Origin: Gammaproteobacteria bacterium (ex Lamellibrachia satsuma)
Lineage (GTDB): Bacteria; Pseudomonadota; Gammaproteobacteria; Chromatiales; Chromatiaceae
NCBI GenBank assembly: GCA_019623805.1
Contig: CP053680.1
Span: 3,140,001-3,204,000, forward strand
Direction of reading: 5' to 3'
Length of the DNA: 64,000 nucleotides
A program made the translations under genes and the position numbers. The notes under the pieces are model-generated. The model ran no database searches. It saw only the letters and a program-made list of their open reading frames with translations, and had not been told where the DNA came from. Below, one piece after another: positions 47,835-57,430 of the stretch (position 1 is its first letter; every line of letters starts with the position of its first letter).

Positions 47835-48452
47835 TTACCCAAAAAGCCTTTTCGCCGTTTCTAATTCTTCCCTGAGAAATGATAACATTTCATTGCAGTC
47901 CTTCCTTAGGCTACGATCTGGCATTTCCATCTGGCAGCCTGCCTGATGTAAATCTTGTAGCTTTTCAAGTGCAATCTTATGCGTCTCACTGTAAGCTAAT
48001 ATTTTCTCCTCGGGACTTAGCCCCGTTGTATCTGTTCCTGATTCAGTTGCAACGCCGAAAATTTGAGAGGCGCGTTTGAGGGCTTCTCCCATAGTATCGT
48101 CAATATCAGAGCCTCCCACTGACATTAGTGTCAGAACTGTACCGATTTCTGTTAACGAGTTTGACAGTTTGCGCAGGTTCGATTCCACAAGTGCGAAATA
48201 GTATCCTATGGGATTCTCCTCTATACTGCGATCAGTGATCTCACTAGCTTTACCCATTGTTCTTTGCCTTAGAGATAGCGCAATACGTAGGCACTTCGTA
48301 TTAATGGACAAATAATTTCTATACTCATTTGATTTGGTCCCGAGAGTGTTCTTAGAAACAACCCCCTTAATTTTCGTTTCATCAATTTTGAATGGCTCAA
48401 TATCAACTGGATCGTCCATTGATGCGCTGAAAAAATTGCTGAAAAACCCCAT
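47835..48452 (-). CDS. cassette hypothetical protein, helical
   Basis: 205 residues from ATG 48452 (GGAGG nine bases upstream); the longer frame to 48509 overlaps the attC and is rejected. Starts MGFFSNFFSAS; the body is helical with NPIGYYFALVESNLRKLSNSL and LSPEEKILAYSETHKIALEKL. No known motif. One gene per cassette. Confidence 0.7.
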   Translation of the reverse strand: MGFFSNFFSASMDDPVDIEPFKIDETKIKGVVSKNTLGTKSNEYRNYLSINTKCLRIALSLRQRTMGKASEITDRSIEENPIGYYFALVESNLRKLSNSLTEIGTVLTLMSVGGSDIDDTMGEALKRASQIFGVATESGTDTTGLSPEEKILAYSETHKIALEKLQDLHQAGCQMEMPDRSLRKDCNEMLSFLREELETAKRLFG

Positions 48453-48481
48453 ATGATGTGTCCTCCGATGATATTTTCTTG

Positions 48482-48574
48482 GCCCAACGCTTGCCATAAC
48501 CGGAGGCAAAAAGCTGTATAGCGAGGAACGAGCGGCGCAGCTTTTTGACGTCCGTGTTTATGGCTTTGTTAGCT
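48482..48574 (-). repeat. attC site (93 bp)
   Basis: Left core GCCCAAC, right core GTTAGCT; AAAAAGCTG and CAGCTTTTT form a perfect inner arm pair. Confidence 0.87.
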
Positions 48575-48578
48575 GACA

Positions 48579-49212
48579 TCATAACCGTATATATTCAGAA
48601 ATAGCTTCCCGATTTGTCTCGTTTTCAAACCAATGTCTATGCTGTGGAGGAATTTCACCTGATGACATTGAGTGAAACGTAACTATTTTTCTATTTCTTT
48701 TCCCATAAAATAGATTGGCCCATACAAGAGCTTTTCTGGCTGGATCTTTGTGAGGTCTTTCCAGGATTTTTTCTAGATCACCATTAGACAATTTGAATGC
48801 CATAGGTTTTTTGTGATGTATAGGATTATTTATGGAGTTGATAACAGCCTCCTTCATTCCTGGTACTCTGCCTGCAATGCACTGGCAATATCTTCGGACA
48901 TTCCATACTAATTCATCAAGCTTATGCATTGCATCAGGAGTATTGTAAGAACTTTTTGTTAAGTATCTATTAAACCCGCCTAACTCTGCCAAATACCCCA
49001 TATATGGTTGTGCCCAATCTGGCAGCTCGTATTTTAGATAATCAATGTTACAAACCTCATGATTTAGCATGATAAGATTGTGGCCAAATTCTTTTTTCTT
49101 TGAAGAACCTTCTGGAATGTAAAACCTCGCACTCTTACCATTATATAGAAGTATTCCTTTCAGGTATTTTTCCAATGCTTGTTGCGCAGACCACAAAAAC
49201 TGCTGCCTTAAT
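48579..49212 (-). pseudogene. HEPN-domain cassette protein, 5' end lost to IS3
   Basis: The remaining frame begins at the IS junction with LRQQFLWSAQQALEKYLKG, a HEPN-domain helix, followed by GHNLIMLNHEV and helical segments ending near YIRL. The apparent start in the IS end (MYLSIGP) is an artefact. HEPN proteins include RNases and their partners. The native start and its upstream attC are missing, so the IS event removed them. Confidence 0.7.
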
Positions 49213-49275
49213 TGACGTGGTCCAATGGACAGGTACACCCCAGTTAAGCATCATTGACTTAACTGAGGTAGAAAA

Positions 49276-49569
49276 ATGAAAGAACGAAAGAAATATTCGA
49301 AGGAATTCAAGCTAGACGCGGTCAGTCTGGTTCTTGAGCAGGAATATACTCGAAGGGAAGCAGCAAACAGTCTGGGCATCAATGCCCAAATGCTGGGGCG
49401 CTGGGTGAAAGAACATCAGGCAGAAGATGGGCAGGCATTTCGAGGCAATGGCAAGTTGAGTTCTGAACAGGAAGAAATCAGGAAGCTCAAGGCTCAGGTT
49501 AAACGCCTTGAGATGGAGAAAGAAATCTTAAAAAAAGCAACGGTATTCTTTGCAGCAGAAACGAAGTGA
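49276..49569 (+). CDS. IS3 OrfA
   Basis: 97 residues. Helix-turn-helix ([20 protein letters not shown]) and a leucine-zipper C terminus ([18 protein letters not shown]). A run of seven A at 49531-49537 near its end is a likely -1 frameshift site for making the OrfAB fusion; orfB overlaps by four bases (ATGA). Confidence 0.94.
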   Translation: MKERKKYSKEFKLDAVSLVLEQEYTRREAANSLGINAQMLGRWVKEHQAEDGQAFRGNGKLSSEQEEIRKLKAQVKRLEMEKEILKKATVFFAAETK

Positions 49570-50441
49570 AATATTCGTTCATCACCCAGCATAAGAATGC
49601 CTATCCAATCAGCTTGCAATGTCAGGTTTTGGGTGTGAGTCGTAATGGTTACTACCAGTATCAAAGGGGCTTGGGTAACAGGCCAGACCGAATACATCAG
49701 GAGATGCTGGAGTGGGTTGAGGATATCGCCAAGAGTTCAGACTACACTTATGGCAGTCGCAGAATGAAAAAAGCCTTGAATGTCCTGGGCTATCCGGTGA
49801 GTCGGAATAAGGCAAGGAAGTTAATGCGTGAAGCCAATGTACAGGCGCGTCAGCGCAGGAAATATAAGGTTACGACAAACAGTAACCACCAGCAGTCGGT
49901 TTTTAACAACCTGCTCAAGCGAGAGTTTGCTGTGGCCCAGCCCGATCATGTCTATGCGGCGGACGTGACTTATGTATGGACCCAGGAAGGCTGGTTATAC
50001 CTGGCGGTAGTGATAGACCTGTATTCACGTAAAGTGGTCGGCTGGAGCATGAGTTCCCGGATGAAGGCAAAGCTGGTCTGTGATGCATTGCAAATGGCGA
50101 TCTGGCGACGTCGACCGAAGGGCGGATTGATTCACCACTCAGATCGTGGTTCTCAATATGCCAGCAAGGCTTTTCGGCGGTTACTCAAAGCCCATGATAT
50201 CAATGGCAGTATGAGCAGGAAGGGTGACTGCTGGGATAATGCTGTAGTGGAAAGCTTCTTTGGCAGCCTCAAGCAGGAACGGGTGCATTGGAGAAGCTAC
50301 CAGACACGTTACGAAGCCCAGCAGGACATATTGGAATATATTTCCATGTTTTATAATAGTACGCGGCTGCATTCATACCTGGATTATATGAGTCCGAATG
50401 ATTTTGAGCAGCAAATGATGGCGCAGAAAAAAGCGGCTTAA
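49566..50441 (+). CDS. IS3 OrfB transposase
   Basis: 291 residues. rve/DDE integrase core: [20 protein letters not shown] (Asp), [14 protein letters not shown] (Asp), and [17 protein letters not shown] (Glu). Intact in this copy. Confidence 0.95.
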   Translation: MKYSFITQHKNAYPISLQCQVLGVSRNGYYQYQRGLGNRPDRIHQEMLEWVEDIAKSSDYTYGSRRMKKALNVLGYPVSRNKARKLMREANVQARQRRKYKVTTNSNHQQSVFNNLLKREFAVAQPDHVYAADVTYVWTQEGWLYLAVVIDLYSRKVVGWSMSSRMKAKLVCDALQMAIWRRRPKGGLIHHSDRGSQYASKAFRRLLKAHDINGSMSRKGDCWDNAVVESFFGSLKQERVHWRSYQTRYEAQQDILEYISMFYNSTRLHSYLDYMSPNDFEQQMMAQKKAA

Positions 50442-50471
50442 CTGGGTGTAACAAAATCCTTGACCACGTCA

Positions 50472-51191
50472 AGGGCACCTCTTTAATATCAAGAAGTCTT
50501 CTATTGATTTTAAGTTTTGCGTAGGTACTTGTGGGCCAATTGTGATGGATGTGATTTTGCTGATATCTACTAGTGATTTGTGATACGAAGTCAATCCCAG
50601 CCTATGTGGGCGAAATTCAAATTGTGCATCAGCGTCTGTTAAGCCATTAAAGTTGTAAACCCACCTTACTTCCTGCTCTGGTTTGAATGATGCGTTTTTG
50701 AAACGTACTAGCGTTTGAATTATTGATTTAATATAACTTCTTAGTCCTTCTTGAGTTTGGATGGTTCTCATCATTGTTTCATCGTTAGACTTTAAGTGTT
50801 GATCTGCCACTATTGCTGTTTTTTTATCATCAAAATCATAAAGACATTGCACTTTTTGGGCTTTCGGGTCAACGACGAATCCATCAGTAAACTCTATGCA
50901 AACACCTTGACCCAATTTTGTATATGCGCGCCATTGACTAATGTCATCTTTTAGAGTGGATGCGCTAAAACACATTTGGTGTCTTAAGTACACTTGGATA
51001 AGGTCATTAATCCATTCAAGTGTGTTTTTACATTGCTCAGATCCATGCTTTAGCTCTAAGACCTCACTCAACACAGAATAGAGATCAAATCCTTCCATTT
51101 CATCATTCATAAATGCAAGGCTGCCAAACCAAACAGATTTGCATTTTATGATGTTAAAAAGGGCTTCAATATTAGTGTAGTGGTAGTACAT
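50472..51191 (-). pseudogene. DUF2971 cassette protein, 3' end cut by IS3
   Basis: About 239 residues remain. DUF2971 signature: YYHYTNIEALFNIIKCKSVWFGSLAFMNDEME, then MCFSASTLKDDISQWRAYTKLGQGVCIEF. The present stop is the TGA supplied by the IS3 end, right after FLILKRCP, so the native C terminus is missing; how much is unknown. DUF2971 proteins are widespread in integrons and defence neighbourhoods without a proven activity. Preceded by a good attC at 51215. Confidence 0.8.
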
Positions 51192-51214
51192 ATGTCAGCG
51201 CTTCATATATTTAC

Positions 51215-51293
51215 ACATAACGCCAGCCGTAACAGGCGCAAAACTTGTAGCGCAGCGGAGAGTTTTGCGTCCTTGTTGACGGCATTGTTAAGT
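51215..51293 (-). repeat. attC site (79 bp)
   Basis: Left core ACATAAC, right core GTTAAGT; GCCGTAAC pairs with GTTGACGGC and GCGCAAAACT with AGTTTTGCGT. Ends the three-gene cassette. Confidence 0.9.
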
Positions 51294-51295
51294 GC

Positions 51296-51898
51296 TTATT
51301 TGCCATCGTCCCAGCTATTTAAATACTCTGCCAATACATCACCATGACAGGCAGCAGGCTTGCAAAAGCAGCCTAAACGCTTGCCAGCCAAATCATAAAC
51401 TTTTGATTTCTCGATGTTTATGAATTTGTCAAACTCAAAATCATATCGGTATTTTCTGATGACTTCGTCGCGATCATCACCTTCTTCATACATGGAATAA
51501 GGATTCCCCCAGTATGAACCCCTTCCGATATATTCAAAATTTGGCGTTGATTTGATACCTTGGTATTTTTCTTCTTTTTTGATATTAACAACCCGAGTGA
51601 TACTAATATTTATTACCCGTACTGGTACGCTGTGATTTTTCAGTTCGGCCAATTCTTCAGGAAACACTTCGCCATCGTCAAACACAATGGCATGCGTAAT
51701 GGAACTTATATCCCAATTTTTGTTAGCTTCAAGTGTCACATTCTCTCTATTCTCAAAAAGTTTCTGAACTAATTTATTGTTATCCTCTGGATAAACAACT
51801 GTAAACTCAGAAAAGCTTTGAGTAATACGATTTACCTTTCTTTCAAACTTAGAAAAGCAATTGAATTCACTCGGAACAAGAACTAAGACGCGTATCAT
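51296..51898 (-). CDS. DUF4326-containing protein, third gene of three-gene cassette
   Basis: 200 residues. Residues about 1-115 hold a Rossmann-like N-terminal region (ITHAIVFDDGE, then a strand with VINISI). The C-terminal half is a DUF4326 domain: YIGRGSYWGNPYSMYEEGD and GKRLGCFCKPAACHGDVLAEYL, with conserved Cys, Cys and His. The start is next to the stop of the DUF488 gene (2 bases). DUF4326 and DUF488 share a Cys-x-Cys/CH motif and occur together; the biochemical role is unproven. Confidence 0.85.
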   Translation of the reverse strand: MIRVLVLVPSEFNCFSKFERKVNRITQSFSEFTVVYPEDNNKLVQKLFENRENVTLEANKNWDISSITHAIVFDDGEVFPEELAELKNHSVPVRVINISITRVVNIKKEEKYQGIKSTPNFEYIGRGSYWGNPYSMYEEGDDRDEVIRKYRYDFEFDKFINIEKSKVYDLAGKRLGCFCKPAACHGDVLAEYLNSWDDGK

Positions 51899-52096
51899 TC
51901 TAAGTTAAATGCTTCACTTGCAATTCAAGGCCGGTATGTTCATTTAAGTATTCAACTACGAGCCTTCTATGACAGTGGTGTGGCTCGTGTTCGCTACAGA
52001 GCAAACAGCCTTGCTCTAAAATTTTTTGATCAACATCTTTTTCTATCGAACGACGGGCCATCAAGTTCAAGAACTTATCTTCATAGGAATCCCAGG

Positions 52097-53273
52097 TGAC
52101 GTGGTCAAGGATTTTGTTACACCCAGTTAAGCCGCTTTTTTCTGCGCCATCATTTGCTGCTCAAAATCATTCGGACTCATATAATCCAGGTATGAATGCA
52201 GCCGCGTACTATTATAAAACATGGAAATATATTCCAATATGTCCTGCTGGGCTTCGTAACGTGTCTGGTAGCTTCTCCAATGCACCCGTTCCTGCTTGAG
52301 GCTGCCAAAGAAGCTTTCCACTACAGCATTATCCCAGCAGTCACCCTTCCTGCTCATACTGCCATTGATATCATGGGCTTTGAGTAACCGCCGAAAAGCC
52401 TTGCTGGCATATTGAGAACCACGATCTGAGTGGTGAATCAATCCGCCCTTCGGTCGACGTCGCCAGATCGCCATTTGCAATGCATCACAGACCAGCTTTG
52501 CCTTCATCCGGGAACTCATGCTCCAGCCGACCACTTTACGTGAATACAGGTCTATCACTACCGCCAGGTATAACCAGCCTTCCTGGGTCCATACATAAGT
52601 CACGTCCGCCGCATAGACATGATCGGGCTGGGCCACAGCAAACTCTCGCTTGAGCAGGTTGTTAAAAACCGACTGCTGGTGGTTACTGTTTGTCGTAACC
52701 TTATATTTCCTGCGCTGACGCGCCTGTACATTGGCTTCACGCATTAACTTCCTTGCCTTATTCCGACTCACCGGATAGCCCAGGACATTCAAGGCTTTTT
52801 TCATTCTGCGACTGCCATAAGTGTAGTCTGAACTCTTGGCGATATCCTCAACCCACTCCAGCATCTCCTGATGTATTCGGTCTGGCCTGTTACCCAAGCC
52901 CCTTTGATACTGGTAGTAACCATTACGACTCACACCCAAAACCTGACATTGCAAGCTGATTGGATAGGCATTCTTATGCTGGGTGATGAACGAATATTTC
53001 ACTTCGTTTCTGCTGCAAAGAATACCGTTGCTTTTTTTAAGATTTCTTTCTCCATCTCAAGGCGTTTAACCTGAGCCTTGAGCTTCCTGATTTCTTCCTG
53101 TTCAGAACTCAACTTGCCATTGCCTCGAAATGCCTGCCCATCTTCTGCCTGATGTTCTTTCACCCAGCGCCCCAGCATTTGGGCATTGATGCCCAGACTG
53201 TTTGCTGCTTCCCTTCGAGTATATTCCTGCTCAAGAACCAGACTGACCGCGTCTAGCTTGAATTCCTTCGAAT
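52097..53273 (-). mobile_element. IS3-family element, copy 2, truncated at its orfA end
   Basis: The orfB end is intact (starts TGACGTGGTCAAGG), but about 82 bases at the orfA end, including the orfA start, are missing where copy 3 abuts. The CAGG duplication is at 52093-52096 on the left and 54531-54534 beyond copy 3. Confidence 0.92.
52127..53002 (-). CDS. IS3 OrfB transposase (copy 2)
   Basis: 291 residues, identical in sequence to copy 1 OrfB. Its orfA partner lacks the first seven or so codons, so transposase production from this copy is doubtful. Confidence 0.93.
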   Translation of the reverse strand: MKYSFITQHKNAYPISLQCQVLGVSRNGYYQYQRGLGNRPDRIHQEMLEWVEDIAKSSDYTYGSRRMKKALNVLGYPVSRNKARKLMREANVQARQRRKYKVTTNSNHQQSVFNNLLKREFAVAQPDHVYAADVTYVWTQEGWLYLAVVIDLYSRKVVGWSMSSRMKAKLVCDALQMAIWRRRPKGGLIHHSDRGSQYASKAFRRLLKAHDINGSMSRKGDCWDNAVVESFFGSLKQERVHWRSYQTRYEAQQDILEYISMFYNSTRLHSYLDYMSPNDFEQQMMAQKKAA

Positions 53274-53303
53274 TGACGTGGTCAAGGATTTTGTTACACC
53301 CAG

Positions 53304-54175
53304 TTAAGCCGCTTTTTTCTGCGCCATCATTTGCTGCTCAAAATCATTCGGACTCATATAATCCAGGTATGAATGCAGCCGCGTACTATTATAAAACATG
53401 GAAATATATTCCAATATGTCCTGCTGGGCTTCGTAACGTGTCTGGTAGCTTCTCCAATGCACCCGTTCCTGCTTGAGGCTGCCAAAGAAGCTTTCCACTA
53501 CAGCATTATCCCAGCAGTCACCCTTCCTGCTCATACTGCCATTGATATCATGGGCTTTGAGTAACCGCCGAAAAGCCTTGCTGGCATATTGAGAACCACG
53601 ATCTGAGTGGTGAATCAATCCGCCCTTCGGTCGACGTCGCCAGATCGCCATTTGCAATGCATCACAGACCAGCTTTGCCTTCATCCGGGAACTCATGCTC
53701 CAGCCGACCACTTTACGTGAATACAGGTCTATCACTACCGCCAGGTATAACCAGCCTTCCTGGGTCCATACATAAGTCACGTCCGCCGCATAGACATGAT
53801 CGGGCTGGGCCACAGCAAACTCTCGCTTGAGCAGGTTGTTAAAAACCGACTGCTGGTGGTTACTGTTTGTCGTAACCTTATATTTCCTGCGCTGACGCGC
53901 CTGTACATTGGCTTCACGCATTAACTTCCTTGCCTTATTCCGACTCACCGGATAGCCCAGGACATTCAAGGCTTTTTTCATTCTGCGACTGCCATAAGTG
54001 TAGTCTGAACTCTTGGCGATATCCTCAACCCACTCCAGCATCTCCTGATGTTCGGTCTGGCCTGTTACCCAAGCCCCTTTGATACTGGTAGTAACCATTA
54101 CGACTCACACCCAAAACCTGACATTGCAAGCTGATTGGATAGGCATTCTTATGCTGGGTGATGAACGAATATTTC
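53304..54175 (-). pseudogene. IS3 OrfB, frameshifted (copy 3)
   Basis: A two-base deletion near 54049 shifts the frame early in the protein. The later part, from [14 protein letters not shown] on, is open to 53304 and can be read from an alternative start at 54098, but the first 45 or so residues are out of frame. The catalytic DDE residues lie in the open part. Confidence 0.85.
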
Positions 54176-54467
54176 ACTTCGTTTCTGCTGCAAAGAATAC
54201 CGTTGCTTTTTTTAAGATTTCTTTCTCCATCTCAAGGCGTTTAACCTGAGCCTTGAGCTTCCTGATTTCTTCCTGTTCAGAACTCAACTTGCCATTGCCT
54301 CGAAATGCCTGCCCATCTTCTGCCTGATGTTCTTTCACCCAGCGCCCCAGCATTTGGGCATTGATGCCCAGACTGTTTGCTGCTTCCCTTCGAGTATATT
54401 CCTGCTCAAGAACCAGACTGACCGCGTCTAGCTTGAATTCCTTCGAATATTTCTTTCGTTCTTTCAT
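54174..54467 (-). CDS. IS3 OrfA (copy 3)
   Basis: 97 residues, identical to OrfA of copy 1. Its partner orfB in this copy is frameshifted. Confidence 0.93.
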   Translation of the reverse strand: MKERKKYSKEFKLDAVSLVLEQEYTRREAANSLGINAQMLGRWVKEHQAEDGQAFRGNGKLSSEQEEIRKLKAQVKRLEMEKEILKKATVFFAAETK

Positions 54468-54850
54468 TTTTCTACCTCAGTTAAGTCAATGATGCTTAAC
54501 TGGGGTGTACCTGTCCATTGGACCACGTCACAGGTGATTGTATTTTTCTTATAGGCGTTGAGAATTTCTTTTGTCGGAGCCCAATCTGGCATGTGAATAT
54601 ATGATGCATCACACAATTCCCTGAGGAAAAAACGTAAGTCATCTTTTTTTGCGAAGCCCGCGAGTTGCGACACGTTGTTCAGCCTTACATCAATTAAAGT
54701 GCTGATGTTCGAATTACGGACAAGTGTAAAAAATCTCTCCGCTTTTTTCTGGGTAAACCCGATAGTGTAGACATTCATAGTAATTTCCCAATTCTGCTAT
54801 AAGATGGTTGCAGCGATTTTATAATGCCGCCCATTATACTCCTCACCTAG

Positions 54851-56374
54851 TTCTACTTTGTCAGATTAGATCTATAAGTAACTCACTGAATAATATAAAA
54901 TATATGCTGTGAATTTCTTGGCAATCATCGTAAGGAAGAGCATCAAATGACAAGCACCAAGGTCATTTGAATTACCTGATACGCGCATAAGTAGAATCGA
55001 TCGCATAGCGGAGCGATTCCAACGTTTCCAGTACCGCTTTGAATCCCATTTTCGAAGCAAGACGAGGTCGGTGTTTCAACCGGTCACACACTATCTCAAA
55101 GGCCTGATGCAAGCGCAGAGAAAGAACATGGAACGCATGGAAGAGGTGGTTGCAGGCGCAGATGATCAGCGTCTCCAGCATATGCTCACCGAGTCCCCGT
55201 GGGATCATCGTGCGGTGTTAGACCAAGTGGCGCTGGAAGCCGATCAATGGCTGGGTGGAACCGCGGATACCTGTCTGTTGCTCGATGAGAGTGGCCTTGC
55301 CAAGAAGGGTAAACATTCAGTGGGGGTTAAACGCCAATGGAATGGCCGCCAGGGCAAGGTGGATAACTGCCAGGTTGGTGTATTCGCAGCACTGGGTAAA
55401 GGGCACTTGTCCACGCTGATAGATGAACGTCTCTATCTACCCAAAGAGTGGGTATCGAACCCGGCTCGCTGTCGCAAGGTGGGTATCCCGGAAGTTGAAC
55501 GGAAACATCAAAGCAAGTCAGAGTTGGCGCTGGAGATGGTGCGTCATCAGAGGACGCTTGGCCTGCGTTTTGCCTGGGTGGGTGCAGATGGGGGATACGG
55601 GAAGGATCCGGCTTTTCTGAGGGGTTTGGAGGCGATGGGTGAAACCTTTGTGGTGGACATCCACAAAGACCAACAGGTCTACCTGGAAGATCCACAGCCG
55701 TTCATACCGGAGAGCACGACAACGCGCGGTCGTCGTCGAAGTCGTCTGCAAGCCCAGGCAGCCCGTCTGCGCGTTGACCAGTGGCTCAATGAGCAACGGG
55801 ACAGCGAGTGGCAGCAAGTGGTATTACGGGATAGCAGCAAGGGCAAACTGCGCGTCGAGATCCTGCATCATCGGGTTTGGCTTTGGGATGGAAAAGAAGC
55901 CCAGGCACATCAATGGCACCTGATTGTACGACGAGAGGTCAATTCACCGGAGACGATTAAATACACCTTGTCGAATGCACCGGAAGAAACGCCATCCCAT
56001 TGTCTTGCAAAGATGCAGGCGCAGCGGTTCTGGGTTGAGCGTTCGTTCCAGGATGGTAAGAGTGAATCAGGTCTTGCTGATTATCAGGCCCGTAAATGGA
56101 AATCCTGGCATCACCATATGGCCTTGGTCATGATGGCGATGTTATTCATGCTCGAAGAGCGAATTGTGCAAAAAGATGATCACCCCTTACTCAGTTGTTC
56201 AGACATCGAATCGCTATTGCGTGCCTTCCTGCCACGGCGAGATATTGAACGCGATGAAATACTACGGCAAATGACGAAACGGCATCGTAAACGACAAGCG
56301 GCTATCGACTCCCAATATCGAAAACAGACGCTGGAACAGTCGGTTGCCGGGTGATGGAATCTGACAAAGTAGAA
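54851..56374 (+). mobile_element. IS701-family element with CTAG duplication
   Basis: 1524 bases with perfect 17-base inverted ends TTCTACTTTGTCAGATT, flanked by CTAG at 54847-54850 and 56375-56378. The 4-base YTAR-type target is typical of the IS701 family. Confidence 0.95.
55071..56354 (+). CDS. IS701-family transposase
   Basis: 427 residues from GTG 55071. DDE transposase: TCLLLDESGLAKKGKHSVG (Asp), FAWVGADGGYGKDPAFLRG (Asp), WVERSFQDGKSESGLADYQ (Glu). Coding similarity continues in frame upstream of the GTG (ERFQRFQYRFESHFRSKTRS), without an ATG, GTG or TTG, so the original start may be mutated or the protein may begin with a rare codon. Confidence 0.92.
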   Translation: MFQPVTHYLKGLMQAQRKNMERMEEVVAGADDQRLQHMLTESPWDHRAVLDQVALEADQWLGGTADTCLLLDESGLAKKGKHSVGVKRQWNGRQGKVDNCQVGVFAALGKGHLSTLIDERLYLPKEWVSNPARCRKVGIPEVERKHQSKSELALEMVRHQRTLGLRFAWVGADGGYGKDPAFLRGLEAMGETFVVDIHKDQQVYLEDPQPFIPESTTTRGRRRSRLQAQAARLRVDQWLNEQRDSEWQQVVLRDSSKGKLRVEILHHRVWLWDGKEAQAHQWHLIVRREVNSPETIKYTLSNAPEETPSHCLAKMQAQRFWVERSFQDGKSESGLADYQARKWKSWHHHMALVMMAMLFMLEERIVQKDDHPLLSCSDIESLLRAFLPRRDIERDEILRQMTKRHRKRQAAIDSQYRKQTLEQSVAG

Positions 56375-56952
56375 CTAGACTTGCGCAGATGAATCCATGA
56401 TTTTCCTTCTCTCCACTTAATAGAGCATCAAAATTGGGGTCAGTCACCGGGAAATCGTAGTTTGAGCCATTGTAGGAAAATGCGACCCTCCTTTTATTAT
56501 CCTCGTTTCTGTATAAATTCAGGTCTGGAGCATATATTAGATAAAGAGATTGCTGGATATTAATTAACCCAATATTTACCAAGTTTGCATCTACGGCATG
56601 CCCGTGCCCCCATAAATTATCTGGAGCATCTAGAAAAGGTGGTACTTCGTGTGGCTCAATTTTGTAATGTTGTGACCACTCTCTGTCAGTGATTAAGTAA
56701 TTTTCGGGTTGATGGGTTAGGGGTACATTAGCACCTAATTCCATCTGTATTTTTTGAAGTGGTTTTACCAAGAATCGGCCATATGGATTTCGATACTTCG
56801 CTTGTTCATGATCGAGTTCTTTTCCATTTGCGTCTGCGACCGGCCGAATCCATTGCCTCGAAGCTAAGCTTTTACCCGCCACGCAATGTTGGCCATGTTT
56901 TACAGAATTGGCGAATACAACGATAGTTTCCATTTCCTCAGATCCTTTTTGC

Positions 56953-57033
56953 ACTTAACGCCAGCCGTAACCGGCGCATTTGTAGTGAGCGCAGCGAACG
57001 AAAAATGCGTCCGAGTTTACGGCATTGTTAGGC
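56953..57033 (-). repeat. attC site (81 bp)
   Basis: Left core ACTTAAC, right core GTTAGGC; GCCGTAAC pairs with GTTTACGGC, and GCGCATTTG with AAAATGCGT. Confidence 0.92.
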
Positions 57034-57408
57034 AATTCTTACTTCCTCAATGTATTCCGTGACTTCTCTGCTATCGAAGTCACCTTTGTAGATGCGATAA
57101 TGAAATCTGAGAAGCCTATCGTCACGCTCCAGCTTGTGTGCATAGTAAGCATTGAATATTGGTTCATGGCCATGGCTGATTGTTGTGTCCCCTATCATGT
57201 AACGCTCAATTCTGTATGGTGAATTTTTCCTGTTTTTCTTAAACGTGATTTTTTCATCAAAGTTAGCGAAACGGTCTACATATGCTTGTTCAATGTATTC
57301 AGCCACATAAGCGCTAGTTTTCCTCGGGCTTAATACTGCCACCAATTGCTTTTGACCGGAATGAAATGACTCCTCTAGAACGATCCAGGCTTTTCCGAGA
57401 CTTACCAT
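57028..57408 (-). CDS. cassette hypothetical protein
   Basis: 126 residues, alpha/beta with ASPs in a strand-rich C terminus (RLLRFHYRIYKGDFDSREV). SPRKTSAYVAEYIEQAYVDRF is a likely helix. No known motif. It overlaps the attC core at its stop and follows the gene at 57431 by 22 bases, so both are on one cassette. Confidence 0.7.
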   Translation of the reverse strand: MVSLGKAWIVLEESFHSGQKQLVAVLSPRKTSAYVAEYIEQAYVDRFANFDEKITFKKNRKNSPYRIERYMIGDTTISHGHEPIFNAYYAHKLERDDRLLRFHYRIYKGDFDSREVTEYIEEVRIA

Positions 57409-57430
57409 ATCTGTTGTTTACCGCTTTGAG

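Larger units (their letters stand above)
49213..50471 (+). mobile_element. IS3-family element, copy 1 (1259 bp)
   Basis: Ends TGACGTGGTC and complement GACCACGTCA, followed inside by ACACCC(C)AGTTAAG on both sides. Flanks differ (CTTAAT left, AGGGCACC right), so no target duplication. Nearly identical to copies 2 and 3 but in opposite orientation. Confidence 0.93.
53274..54530 (-). mobile_element. IS3-family element, copy 3 (1257 bp)
   Basis: Both ends complete. Two bases shorter than copy 1 because of a deletion inside orfB (TGTATTCGG in copy 2 is TGTTCGG here). Right flank CAGG matches the left flank of copy 2. Confidence 0.93.
51900..54778 (-). pseudogene. DUF488 protein, split by tandem IS3 pair
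   Basis: The N-terminal part (54531-54778) has YTIGFTQKKAERFFTLV and LIDVRLNNVSQLAGFAKK. The C-terminal part (51900-52096) ends with LLCSEHEPHHCHRRLVVEYL, the DUF488 Cys/His motif. Removing the IS3 pair and one CAGG copy rejoins ITWDSYEDKFLNLMARR in frame, giving about 147 residues. Currently a truncated product at most. Second gene of the three-gene cassette, 18 bases after the dual-OB gene. Confidence 0.88.
54797..56933 (-). pseudogene. dual OB-domain-like protein, split by IS701-family element
   Basis: The main part (56379-56933, ATG 56933) starts METIVVFANSVKHGQHCVAGK and continues WIRPVADANGKEL, the pattern of dual-OB proteins, ending FICASL at the insertion. Excising the element and one CTAG gives FICASLGEEYNGRHYKIA and a stop at 54797, an intact ending of about 190 residues in total. 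First gene of the three-gene cassette. The family occurs with DUF488/DUF4326 neighbours; function unproven. Confidence 0.82.
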
